From Thermococcus sp. JdFR-02 (GTDB taxonomy: Archaea; Methanobacteriota_B; Thermococci; Thermococcales; Thermococcaceae): DNA of 64,000 bases. The stretch spans positions 1 through 64,000 of the forward strand of contig MTLP01000022.1 of assembly GCA_002009975.1 (NCBI GenBank), written 5' to 3'. Below the pieces are notes generated by a model. It saw nothing but the letters and a program-made list of their open reading frames with translations. It was not told the DNA's origin and did not search any database. Shown here one piece after another: positions 24,236 to 32,019 of the stretch. The translations under genes were made by a program, and so were the position numbers. The first letter of the stretch is position 1, and each line of letters opens with the position of its first letter.

Positions 24236-27016
24236 TCACCTCCTTAAAGTTGGAATAAAAACATCCGCGCGAATCTCCATTATTTCACCCTCTTTTTTCA
24301 AAATCTCCAAAATTTTATCTAAATCTCTCCTTGTAAGACCCTCTTGCCTCACTTTCTCAAGAACATGCTCATATGTTGCTTCACCTTTTTCTCTGTAAAG
24401 CCTAACAATTACATCCTTCACAATCTCATCATACTGAGCAACCTTCGAAGAAACACCCGCAACTAGATAATTCACATCAGGTAGTCCAGTTTCAGGATCA
24501 CGGAGCGTTGTATTGTACATAAACTCCATAAGCATAATTGCAACTCTTGCATCTTCAACTGTAACAACGTCACTTAATCTCATTCTTGCAGCAGCTTGAG
24601 CTAATCTGATCAAAGCCTCAGCTTGCCTTGCCGTTGCCGTTGTTATATCTTGAACACGCATGCCTTCAGCTTCATTTCGCAAAACCTTCTTGAACAAGTT
24701 CCTAAGATTGAGATATGCCTTCTCAAGCTCTTTTTCAGCCTCTTTTGAGAGTCTCGGAAAAACATGCTTTCTAGCATATGCAACATATTTCCGCAAAAGC
24801 TCTGGAGAAATTTTAGGCTTAACAACCTCAGTATCACCACTCCTAATCTTTGCAATATGTCTAAAAATCTCACGATCTTTCTTGTCATCAGGATCATCTA
24901 AAATCGTGAAGATTAAATCAAACCTGCTAAGGATCGTTGGAGGAAGTTTTATCTGCTCAACAATTGGTTTATAGCGGTTGAATCTTCCATGCTTTGGATT
25001 AGCTGCAGCAATAACTGTAGTTCTTGTGTTTATGATAGTCGTGATTCCCCCTTTACTGATACCCACCCTTTGCTGTTCCATTGCCTCATGGATCTTGTTC
25101 CTATCCTCTTCACTCATCTTATCCAGCTCATCTAAGAACGCGAAGCCTCCATCAGCAATTGTCAAAACACCAGCTTCAATAATCCAACCACCAGAAACAT
25201 CATCTCTGACTGCAACTGCAATCAGGCTCTTACCGGTTGAGTTTGGAGCGCTGGTGTAAATGCTTCTCGGGGCTTTACTAGCTGCTTGCGCGAGTATTGT
25301 AGATTTAGCAGTTCCCGGATCGCCAACAAGAAGAATATGAATATCTCCCCTAAGCCAAGTTCCATCAGGCAACTCTACTGGAACTCCTCCAAACAAAGCT
25401 AAAGCGAGACCAAGCTTAACTTCCTTCATACCCTTCGTCGCAGGAGCTATAGAATCAATAATATCGTCAATAAGTGTTGGACTCTGAGCAAGCTTTTTAA
25501 TTTTCATTTCATCCTCCGGAGTGATTTCAATATCTTCAAAAGAGGCAAACTCAGAGATAATGTTATTCACAATCAAAGCTTTTTCCTTGATTGGAAGCTT
25601 TGTAGCCTTTGAAGAATCAGCCCTAAGTCTGAGAATACCTACAAGGGTAATCCTATCTCCAGGTCTCACTTTATCAACCAAATCACCAAGAACAATGGCA
25701 TCAACGTGCCTTGGCAATTCACCACCAGACAGTTGTTCAGGTTTATCTTGGATCCTGATCCTCTGAGCATTCACAAACTCGCTCTTATCCTCATCTAAAA
25801 CCATATCCTTACTTCCACAATCGGTGCACCTAGATGGCTTTACCATAAAAGTAAAAGGCTTTTGAATGCGAATCATTTCATGACCACATTGCTTGCAGAC
25901 AAAGACTGCTTTCCTTACAAATGGCTGAATCGCTGATATTCTTGAAACAACGCCCTCCACTTGGATAAAACGATTGATATGATTAGAACCAATTTGTCTT
26001 GGCATTAAAGTCTCTGGTAGATTGTAAAAGCGGACTTGAATATCAAGAACTTCTCTTGAATCCTCTGGAATACCCAACTCATCTTGAATCTCCTCTATGG
26101 CTACTCTCAAGCCATCCTGAGCTGCAAGTAATGCCTCCTCAGGATCCTTAAGAACAGCCCTAGCGGTATTTGGACATGCAGCATTCAAATGCTTCCAATC
26201 AACATCAATAGCCTTAATAGGCAAAGTAGTCAAAGCCTCAATAATCTTATCACGATAAATCAGCTTATCTTTTCCATCAAAACGGACAGAATAACTCTTA
26301 AAGAAATCTGCAAAAGCCCTAATCATCTCTTCCCTTTCCCTACCATCAGCTAAAGCCTTTGCTTCTTTGAGCTGCTCCCTTTGAAGCAAAACCATCAACT
26401 GCTCATCAATATCCCTACGAACATCATCAAGAAGCCTATAGTACAGTGTTTTTCTAATCTCAGTTGGTTGAACAATGTCAGTATTATTAAGAACTCTTGA
26501 AATAGCCTGAGATAGTGTAGTAGATGTATATCTATTACCCAAGGATTGATTGATCTTTTTGGTTTTATCTTCTATTGTCTCTCTATCATAGAATTTCTCT
26601 TTACCATCTTCATGTGAAGGAAGAGTATAAAGAGCTAAAATTGGTATAGCTTCATTTGGTCTTCTTAGGTCAATTGCCTTTTTTACAGCTTCAATTAATA
26701 TCTCAAAGTCTTTTGCATTGTTTTGCATTTGGATTTGCAGTTTTGCATTGTTTTGCATTTGGGATGCAAAATGTGAGAAGTCTTTATTTTGAATTTGCAT
26801 GTCTTGCAAAGTTGGAAAATTATCTTTTTGCACAATTTCTTTATTGTTTACAATATTCTCTAGTTCTTGAACTGTGATGAAGTCTTTTTCAGAATAGCCA
26901 AATTTGAGCATTAGGTAATGTCTCAGTGCAAGATCCTGGATCTTCTTAACCTGCACTCTCTGAATCCCCATGTCTTTTAAGAACTGTAAGTACTCTTTTC
27001 CAATTTCAGCACTCAT
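24236..27016 (-). CDS. mcm: MCM replicative helicase with long N-terminal extension (provirus)
   Basis: This 926-residue protein has about 250 extra N-terminal residues before the usual MCM N-domain. The MCM part has a zinc ribbon (CKQCGH...CTDCGS, about residues 370-402), Walker A GDPGTAKST near 562, Walker B FAFLDELDKM, sensor 1 AAANPKHGRFN, arginine finger LSRFD and a C-terminal winged helix. It unwinds DNA for replication. The extension holds a 10-residue repeat (QMQNNAK twice). ATG 27016 is chosen for GGTGAT ahead of it. Its codons 55-84 are duplicated at 30423-30513. Confidence 0.93.
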   Translation of the reverse strand: MSAEIGKEYLQFLKDMGIQRVQVKKIQDLALRHYLMLKFGYSEKDFITVQELENIVNNKEIVQKDNFPTLQDMQIQNKDFSHFASQMQNNAKLQIQMQNNAKDFEILIEAVKKAIDLRRPNEAIPILALYTLPSHEDGKEKFYDRETIEDKTKKINQSLGNRYTSTTLSQAISRVLNNTDIVQPTEIRKTLYYRLLDDVRRDIDEQLMVLLQREQLKEAKALADGREREEMIRAFADFFKSYSVRFDGKDKLIYRDKIIEALTTLPIKAIDVDWKHLNAACPNTARAVLKDPEEALLAAQDGLRVAIEEIQDELGIPEDSREVLDIQVRFYNLPETLMPRQIGSNHINRFIQVEGVVSRISAIQPFVRKAVFVCKQCGHEMIRIQKPFTFMVKPSRCTDCGSKDMVLDEDKSEFVNAQRIRIQDKPEQLSGGELPRHVDAIVLGDLVDKVRPGDRITLVGILRLRADSSKATKLPIKEKALIVNNIISEFASFEDIEITPEDEMKIKKLAQSPTLIDDIIDSIAPATKGMKEVKLGLALALFGGVPVELPDGTWLRGDIHILLVGDPGTAKSTILAQAASKAPRSIYTSAPNSTGKSLIAVAVRDDVSGGWIIEAGVLTIADGGFAFLDELDKMSEEDRNKIHEAMEQQRVGISKGGITTIINTRTTVIAAANPKHGRFNRYKPIVEQIKLPPTILSRFDLIFTILDDPDDKKDREIFRHIAKIRSGDTEVVKPKISPELLRKYVAYARKHVFPRLSKEAEKELEKAYLNLRNLFKKVLRNEAEGMRVQDITTATARQAEALIRLAQAAARMRLSDVVTVEDARVAIMLMEFMYNTTLRDPETGLPDVNYLVAGVSSKVAQYDEIVKDVIVRLYREKGEATYEHVLEKVRQEGLTRRDLDKILEILKKEGEIMEIRADVFIPTLRR
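26711..26762 (-). repeat. 22-bp tandem repeat in mcm N-terminal coding region
   Basis: TTTTGCATTGTTTTGCATTTGG occurs at 26711-26732 and 26741-26762, a 30-base period that keeps the frame and gives the peptide QMQNNAK twice. The A/T-rich simple pattern could slip and vary in length. Confidence 0.85.
26764..26854 (-). repeat. 91-bp inverted repeat, copy A (inside mcm)
   Basis: It is identical, in inverted orientation, to 30423-30513. It encodes mcm residues around IVNNKEIVQKDNFPTLQDMQ to DFSHFA. Exact identity over 91 bases implies a recent event or ongoing gene conversion. Confidence 0.93.
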
Positions 27017-27021
27017 AAAAA

Positions 27022-27324
27022 TCACCGAGAAGAGTGATAGTCAAGAATTTCCACTTGTACAATATCCCCAAAATTTATCCCTAGCTTTTCTCTAATATCT
27101 TTAGGGATAACTATTAGTCCTCTGTCCTCTAAACGTTCAGAAATGGTGGCATATTTTCCAACTACTGGTTTCTTTTTAACAATCTTTGTAATTTTTGCCA
27201 CTCTACATTTTATGTAATCTCCCCTAGTTAGATTAAGAAGTTCTCTAGTGCTCTTTGGAATTACTATTCTGCCACCTTTTACAACTCTTGTGTGATATTT
27301 TACGATTGGAGTTCTATCCTCCAT
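27022..27324 (-). CDS. double-AbrB/SpoVT-domain regulator (provirus, minus)
   Basis: The 100-residue protein consists of two swapped-hairpin AbrB domains in tandem: HTRVVKGGRIVIPKSTRELLNL-type first half and ATISERLEDRGLIVIPKDIREKLGI second half. Such proteins bind DNA as dimers or act as antitoxin-like regulators. ATG 27324 follows GGGTGA. It reads straight into mcm (three-base overlap with the upstream in-frame frame) and diverges from a paralogue at 27474, with palindromes between them. Confidence 0.87.
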   Translation of the reverse strand: MEDRTPIVKYHTRVVKGGRIVIPKSTRELLNLTRGDYIKCRVAKITKIVKKKPVVGKYATISERLEDRGLIVIPKDIREKLGINFGDIVQVEILDYHSSR

Positions 27325-27473
27325 TGCTATCACCCGAATAATTCCTATTATGTGATTAAATCACATTATTTAAATACTTTTCGGTTAGTGAAAATTACAC
27401 ATATCAAAAATCATAAATAATATGCGTGAGAATTTCATAATATCATGATAAAATCACAAATGGAGGGAGGATA
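27325..27473. promoter_or_regulatory. divergent promoter of the two AbrB genes, with palindromic operator
   Basis: ATGTGATT A AATCACAT at 27350-27366 is a perfect 8-base inverted repeat, and a half-like copy, TGATAAAATCAC, occurs around 27445-27457. Both lie where promoters of the divergent genes are expected, which fits autoregulation. Confidence 0.55.
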
Positions 27474-27818
27474 ATGAGCGAATCTCAGGAATCTATTATT
27501 CGATATCATGCAAAAGTCACTAGTGGAGGTAGGATTATTATTCCTGATATAACCCGAAGGATATTGGGAATAAAGAAGGGTAACATTGTAAAACTAAAAG
27601 TTTCTAAGGTAGATAGTGTTAAAGAAAAAGAAAAGCGCGTGATAATAAGAACGGGTCCAGAAGTAATTTTTGAAGCAAAAGTTGGAAGTAGAGGCTTGAT
27701 TACTATTCCCGACAAAGCAAGAGAACTTCTTAAAATTTCAGATGGAGATTATGTAGAAGTGGAACTTCTAGACTATAAACCTGCCACTTTGGGACTTATA
27801 GAATTCCTCCGGACTTGA
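27474..27818 (+). CDS. double-AbrB/SpoVT-domain regulator (provirus, plus)
   Basis: The 114-residue protein is a paralogue of the gene at 27022. It has AbrB domain 1 (HAKVTSGGRIIIPDITRRILGI) and domain 2 (AKVGSRGLITIPDKARELLKI), with a 16-residue tail. GGAGGGAGG precedes ATG 27474. It diverges from the mcm-operon regulator, so the two may form a switch between replication and the cargo genes to the right. Confidence 0.88.
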   Translation: MSESQESIIRYHAKVTSGGRIIIPDITRRILGIKKGNIVKLKVSKVDSVKEKEKRVIIRTGPEVIFEAKVGSRGLITIPDKARELLKISDGDYVEVELLDYKPATLGLIEFLRT

Positions 27819-27938
27819 ACAAAGAAGTTAATAAGTAAAGCTCTACTTAGGAAAAAATCAAAACCTTAAATAATTCTTCTCTTCAATGTGAAAAAGTTTA
27901 TATTTTGAGATGTTGTTTATTTTGTTTGGTGAATGTAA

Positions 27939-28226
27939 GTGCCGGAGTGTCCTTATTGTGGTAAGTGGTTTAAGACTAAGAGAGGTCTTGAACAGCATAT
28001 TACTAAGGTCCACAAGATTGATACTCCTTTTGGCAAGGCTTTGAATCCGGCATCGTTTGATTTTATGGGTAAGCTTAAGAGAGAGGAAGAGCGTGCTAAA
28101 AGGCGCCAGCAGAGGAAGAAATCTTCTGGTGGATTTGGTTTGGGATTTGGAGATCTTTTTGGATCATCGTCTGGTTCTAAAAAGAAGTCTAAGAAGAAAA
28201 AGAAGGGTCCGTTTGATTTCTTCTGA
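27939..28226 (+). CDS. C2H2 zinc-finger protein (provirus)
   Basis: The 95-residue protein begins with a classic C2H2 finger, CPYCGKWFKTKRGLEQHITKVH (Cys-x2-Cys-x12-His-x4-His pattern), followed by a basic linker and a Ser/Gly/Lys-rich tail ending in FDFF. The start is GTG 27939 with GGTGA upstream. C2H2 proteins are common in archaeal viruses and plasmids as DNA-binding regulators. It is closely followed by a nuclease-like gene. Confidence 0.85.
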   Translation: MPECPYCGKWFKTKRGLEQHITKVHKIDTPFGKALNPASFDFMGKLKREEERAKRRQQRKKSSGGFGLGFGDLFGSSSGSKKKSKKKKKGPFDFF

Positions 28227-28255
28227 TTGATTTTTGTATTGTTTGGTGATGTGAT

Positions 28256-29125
28256 ATGGGATTGAAGGATTTTCTTAAGAAAGCGGGAGAAGTCACGAAG
28301 AAGGCTGTGGATAGGGCAGCAAAGGAAGTGAAATGGCGTAGGAAAGTTGGTGAGGCAAAGAGGGAGATTCTCTCAAGGTTCACGGTCAAGCAGCTGGAGA
28401 GGATTGCTAATTCTAAAAGAATATCCCTTTATCGACAGGATCCATTTACGGGAGAGCGTGAACGTCTCCGCTCTAAGGGAGCAATTGTTGATAAGATTGC
28501 TTCTAATCTGAGCTTTCAGCAAGTTGTTGACTTGGCCAGGAGGTACAAGGTGAGATATTCCGACGTTGTTCAAGATCTTGAGAAGTTTAGGCAAGAGTTG
28601 TTTGAGGAAAAGCAGAGAAAGAGAGGGGAAGAGGAAATTCTGAGGGATATTTATGAAGTTGATGAGTTTGAAGAGGAATTTAGGAATGAATCTTCTAAAG
28701 TACTTGAGATGATAACTGAATTCGAACCAATGGGTATAGTGAGAGATGAAAAAGAGTTGAGAAATCAATTAGCTTCATGGCTTTCAGCCAAGCTTGGTAA
28801 GAGAGTTGTCAAGCTTGAATATCCATTTGAACACGGAAAAGTTGACATCCTTATTAAAGATGAGATAGCTATTGAAGTCAAAGTAGCAGACGGAAAACAA
28901 AAGTTGAAAAACCTTGTTGGGGAAGTTACAACTGACAAAATGTATTTCAGTAGTGTTATTGCAGTTATTTTTGATATTGGAAAGGATGTAGGGCTTGATT
29001 TCTTTGTTAATCAGTTGAAAGCCTTGGGTGCAATTACTGTTGTGATTCCTGCCCAAGTAAAGAAGAGTGGTCGTAGGCAGGAGATAGTTATTCGTCAGGG
29101 TCGGAGGAAGATAATTATTAGGTAG
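28256..29125 (+). CDS. PD-(D/E)XK-nuclease-like protein with helical N-terminus (provirus)
   Basis: The 289-residue protein has a basic, helical N-terminal half (FTVKQLERIANSKRI, with YDVVQDLEKFRQELFEEK coiled coil) and a C-terminal part with the nuclease pattern EHGKVDILIKDEIAIEVKVADG (D, then E-x-K, about residues 197-212), followed by QLKALGAITVVIP. Such modules cut or nick DNA in defence, transposition or phage systems. The partner C2H2 gene just upstream could give sequence specificity. No methylase is nearby. A non-catalytic restriction-fold is possible. Confidence 0.65.
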   Translation: MGLKDFLKKAGEVTKKAVDRAAKEVKWRRKVGEAKREILSRFTVKQLERIANSKRISLYRQDPFTGERERLRSKGAIVDKIASNLSFQQVVDLARRYKVRYSDVVQDLEKFRQELFEEKQRKRGEEEILRDIYEVDEFEEEFRNESSKVLEMITEFEPMGIVRDEKELRNQLASWLSAKLGKRVVKLEYPFEHGKVDILIKDEIAIEVKVADGKQKLKNLVGEVTTDKMYFSSVIAVIFDIGKDVGLDFFVNQLKALGAITVVIPAQVKKSGRRQEIVIRQGRRKIIIR

Positions 29126-29181
29126 TTTGGCAGGATACTCTGACAATCTTTTAGATAGTAGGTTGCCATGGGGTGATTAAA

Positions 29182-29943
29182 ATGGATGCTAAACAAAGTT
29201 CCGAAAAGGATAAAAACTTTGAAAATTGGCTCGCTCTTCTCGTTAGATTCTACTTCATTGCAATAATATTCGGATTTTTAACAACAGTGTATGGCATTAT
29301 CTCTGGAAATGTATGGGAAAAACTCGGGAATTTGATGATCATGACTACTAGCGTTGCTATTACTGTTATAATGGTGTATTTTATTGCTCTCCAGACAAAA
29401 GCTACTAGAGAAATGGCTGAAAAAACTTCAGCCCAAGTTCAACTAACTCATGATATGGTAAAACAAATGGTTCAAGAAACGGCCATCATGAATGAAACTC
29501 TTATTGAAATGAAAAAACAACGCCTGAATATTGAAGAATACAAAAACTATCTCATTGAATATCTTAGGTACCTTGTCTTAAGATTGGAAGGAAATGCAAC
29601 TAGTGGCTATCAAAACGTTGAAGAGCCCTACTTGTTTATTTCGAAGAGATACAAGGATAGGATTGGCACGTCTTCTCTTTCTCCTGCAGAAGAGGGTTTC
29701 ATACGGAGAGTTTCGAGATTCATCGAGAAGTTCCTTAAGGCGCATGGTTTAGAACCTCAGGAAATAAGGAAATACAATAATTTAATCTCTGATTACAGTA
29801 GAGGCAATAGCCAACTTTTAAAAACTATTCGGGAGAGACCTAAGGAACTTCTGGAAATTACAAAACCTATTTTTCAGATGGTCGAGGAGATGAGTGATAA
29901 AGAATTAGAAGAGGAGATTTTGAGGACCTTGGGATTTTCTTAA
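29182..29943 (+). CDS. two-helix membrane protein with coiled coil (provirus, paralogue 1)
   Basis: The 253-residue protein has two membrane helices near the N-terminus (about residues 20-40 and 50-70), the second ending in YFIALQTKATREMAEK. A long coiled coil and a charged helical C-terminal domain follow. The FIALQTxATR stretch recurs in the protein at 32020, so the two are paralogues. ATG 29182 follows GGGGTGAT. Function unknown; the membrane-plus-coiled-coil plan is frequent in superinfection-exclusion and defence proteins, but that is inference. Confidence 0.75.
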   Translation: MDAKQSSEKDKNFENWLALLVRFYFIAIIFGFLTTVYGIISGNVWEKLGNLMIMTTSVAITVIMVYFIALQTKATREMAEKTSAQVQLTHDMVKQMVQETAIMNETLIEMKKQRLNIEEYKNYLIEYLRYLVLRLEGNATSGYQNVEEPYLFISKRYKDRIGTSSLSPAEEGFIRRVSRFIEKFLKAHGLEPQEIRKYNNLISDYSRGNSQLLKTIRERPKELLEITKPIFQMVEEMSDKELEEEILRTLGFS

Positions 29944-29958
29944 TTAAAATGCCATGAG

Positions 29959-30429
29959 GTGGTGTTGGTGGACAATATGGTTTGGATAACTTTTTTTCTC
30001 ACACTTCTTTCCGGTGCCATTACAGCCCTAATAGGGGTTCATACCCAACATTGGTATTCTAAAAAGAAGACTCAAGAACGAATGATTAAAGCGTTAAGAG
30101 AAGAAATTCGAACAAATATTAAACGACTAGATTACAGTATTCAGTCTTTACAGAAAAAAGAAAAAACTGATAGAGAACTAACGCCTTATTTAACTGTTTG
30201 TTATGAGACATTCATAACTCAAGCTCCTGAATTATATTATGAATTATCATCAAGGACCAATTATCTTGTTGATGAAGCCTATGCAGATCTTCAAATGCTC
30301 AATAGGTTGTATACATTAGTAAATTTGGCAGTATCATTTACTGATGAGATTCCAGAACCTGAGATTAAGTTTTTGAAGGAAGTAAAGGAAAAATTAGAAA
30401 ATGTCTTAAGTGATTTGGAAAAATTGTAA
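29959..30429 (+). CDS. single-helix membrane protein (provirus)
   Basis: It has up to 156 residues. The start is uncertain (GTG 29959, GTG 29968 or ATG 29977) because GAGGTGGTG at 29956-29964 overlaps the first choice. One membrane helix (VWITFFLTLLSGAITALIGV) is followed by a cytosolic helical domain with KALREEIRTNIKRLDYSIQS. The stop codon lies inside the 91-bp inverted repeat. No family is recognised. Confidence 0.68.
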   Translation: MVLVDNMVWITFFLTLLSGAITALIGVHTQHWYSKKKTQERMIKALREEIRTNIKRLDYSIQSLQKKEKTDRELTPYLTVCYETFITQAPELYYELSSRTNYLVDEAYADLQMLNRLYTLVNLAVSFTDEIPEPEIKFLKEVKEKLENVLSDLEKL

Positions 30430-30513
30430 ACAATAAAGAAATTGTGCAAAAAGATAATTTTCCAACTTTGCAAGACATGCAAATTCAAAATAAAGACTTC
30501 TCACATTTTGCAT
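30423..30513 (+). repeat. 91-bp inverted repeat, copy B
   Basis: This is a perfect copy, in opposite orientation, of 26764-26854 inside mcm. It overlaps the last codons of the gene at 29959 and touches the stop of the protease gene at 30513. It has no start codon of its own and appears to be a stray piece of mcm. Confidence 0.93.
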
Positions 30514-31424
30514 TATCCTCTTCTTTTTACTCTAACGATGGACTCTCCAAGATGGTTGTCAAAGATTTTAACAACTGGTGTTTGGTCAAATGTTAGTGTG
30601 ACAGTGTGATAGAGTGTCATTATTTTATCGTAGAAGTCTGAATCATTTTCCAAGTATTCTATTTTTAATCCTAGTTGTTGGGCTTTTTTGCGAGTTATAT
30701 GCCTGTCATGTACTTTTGTATCTTCATGGCTTGAGAGGTATTTTGCTATTTTTCGTGCTTTTTCAGCAGCATTTTGTTCTCCTTTAAACATGTATTTTTC
30801 GAGCCATTCTTGGACAAGTTCTTTTGCCAGTTCGGTTGCATATTCACATTCTATGAGTAAACCTGGTGGATATTGCCTTAATATTGGTATCCATGCGGCT
30901 ATTGCATTTGGGTTCTCTTCACATTCCTTCTTTGCTTTTTCAAATTGTTTTTGGATTGCTTCAGCTGATACCATCTGATGACCGTTTTCTGTTGGTATAA
31001 CAAACTGTGGATCTATTGGACCTAACGAGGAGTGTGATGCCATAACTATGACATCTGCTGCGGTTGCTATCATGGTTGCAGCGGACATTGCAGCTTGTGG
31101 GATTATGACACGTATGTGGTTGTATTTTTCTCTTAAGTAATCTACAAGGGCTTCAGCAACGGTTGGTGAACCACCAGGACTATGTAGGACTAAATCTAGT
31201 TCGTCTCCTTTTAGATTTCTTGTAATTTCGATGAATCCTTCTATGTCAATATCTGTTAGTGATACTAAGTGTGGAGGATTAGTTGGATCCATCCAAGCTG
31301 TTGCATAAAGAATAGTATCCCTACCAGTGTATTCGTAGATATCTTTTAAAAGATTCTGCCTGAAATGGTCATAAGGGTTAGGAAAATCTTCTATAGCGTT
31401 TAGAACGTCGTGCCAATTCACCAA
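30513..31424 (-). CDS. SDH/ClpP-fold serine protease (provirus)
   Basis: The 303-residue protein has the crotonase/ClpP-like core of SppA-, SDH- and NfeD-type proteases: LDLVLHSPGGSPTVAEALVDYL, then IPQAAMSAATMIATAADVIVMASHSSLGPIDPQF. The Ser in AMSAAT is the likely nucleophile. It lacks a signal or membrane segment, so it should act in the cytosol, as the SDH-proteinase (PF01972-like) group does. A TTG (31424) or GTG (31421) start follows GGTGGGAG. The 3' end abuts the inverted repeat. Confidence 0.84.
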   Translation of the reverse strand: MVNWHDVLNAIEDFPNPYDHFRQNLLKDIYEYTGRDTILYATAWMDPTNPPHLVSLTDIDIEGFIEITRNLKGDELDLVLHSPGGSPTVAEALVDYLREKYNHIRVIIPQAAMSAATMIATAADVIVMASHSSLGPIDPQFVIPTENGHQMVSAEAIQKQFEKAKKECEENPNAIAAWIPILRQYPPGLLIECEYATELAKELVQEWLEKYMFKGEQNAAEKARKIAKYLSSHEDTKVHDRHITRKKAQQLGLKIEYLENDSDFYDKIMTLYHTVTLTFDQTPVVKIFDNHLGESIVRVKRRG

Positions 31425-31437
31425 AAGGCTCCCACCT

Positions 31438-31626
31438 TCAAATTGATCTTGAACGTAGAATATAGTTTTTCTTTGCTTTATGTCTTGTTTTCCTACGTAA
31501 GTTTAGGTAGAAGTTATCTATTCTCTCAAGTCTTTCATAGAGTGTTATAGTGTTATATAAGCGTGTATTATCTCTTGATCTTTTTATAAGTTCTTCAAAC
31601 TCAATCTGTATTTTTAATTCTGCCAA
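31438..31626 (-). CDS. small basic helical protein (provirus)
   Basis: This 62-residue protein starts at TTG 31626, with GGGTGA about eight bases upstream. It is entirely charged and helical (KIQIEFEELIKRSRDNTRLY, then RKTRHKAKKNYILRSRS). It is just upstream of the protease gene on the same strand and may be its co-transcribed partner. No family is recognised, and it could be spurious. Confidence 0.5.
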   Translation of the reverse strand: MAELKIQIEFEELIKRSRDNTRLYNTITLYERLERIDNFYLNLRRKTRHKAKKNYILRSRSI

Positions 31627-32019
31627 TCTTCTTCACCCAATAAAGAGTTAGTATCAATTTTATAAAATTTTTTCTACATGCTATATACTATAATAGTGGA
31701 TATTATATAACGAAAACTTCATCTTTTAGGGCAAAGAGATCTTGTTCATCACAATCCAAGAGCTTGAGGATATAATACATATAAAAATTTGGAAAAAATA
31801 ATTTTTCCAAGTATTTCCGCAACGGAAATAGAAAAAGAAGCAAGGGAATCTTTTCCAATTGAAATGGAAAACAATGGAAAAATGGAAATCCAATTGGAAA
31901 AGAATGGAAAAGAGTTTGAAATATATATCATAACAATCAAAAGCTAAAACCCTATTTATAACTTAAAGCGCAGTTACTGTTATTAATTAAAGAAAACAAA
32001 AAAAGATTGGTGGGAGGAG
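31627..32019. other. long non-genic stretch of provirus
   Basis: This 393-base A/T-rich gap holds the mcm relic above and promoter-like A/T runs. The nested TTTTCCA/TGGAAAA hairpins (31789-31900) could form a terminator or replication-origin structure; TTGGAAAAA ATAA TTTTTCCAA and TATTTCCG CAA CGGAAATA are perfect. GGTGGGAGGAG before ATG 32020 serves the next gene. Confidence 0.5.
31730..31947 (+). pseudogene. decayed mcm N-terminal fragment
   Basis: Reading the plus strand gives FITIQELEDII, then after a one-base frame change in an A-run, FPIEMENNGKMEIQLEKNGKE and FEIYI, ending at TAA 31945-31947. The functional mcm has FITVQELENIV, then QMQNNAKLQIQMQNNAKDFEIL in the same order and spacing. 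The fragment has no good start and is frameshifted, so it is read as a relic, not a gene. Several hairpins lie in it (31789-31810, 31813-31831, 31851-31870). Confidence 0.45.

Noticed and set aside
26711-26854. CRISPR-like array from repeated TTTTGCATTG strings
   Set aside because: Only two repeat units, in frame within mcm, with no spacers of equal length; no cas genes in the window.
24236-27016. Intein as the reason for the long MCM
   Set aside because: The extra length is all N-terminal, and the Walker A and B regions are uninterrupted; no intein splice motifs are seen.
28256-29125. Restriction-modification system
   Set aside because: No DNA methylase gene lies in the provirus; only the nuclease-like half is present.
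31749-31940. 63-codon minus-strand open frame in the provirus gap
   Set aside because: It is the antisense of the decayed mcm fragment, which explains its sequence better; no ribosome site.
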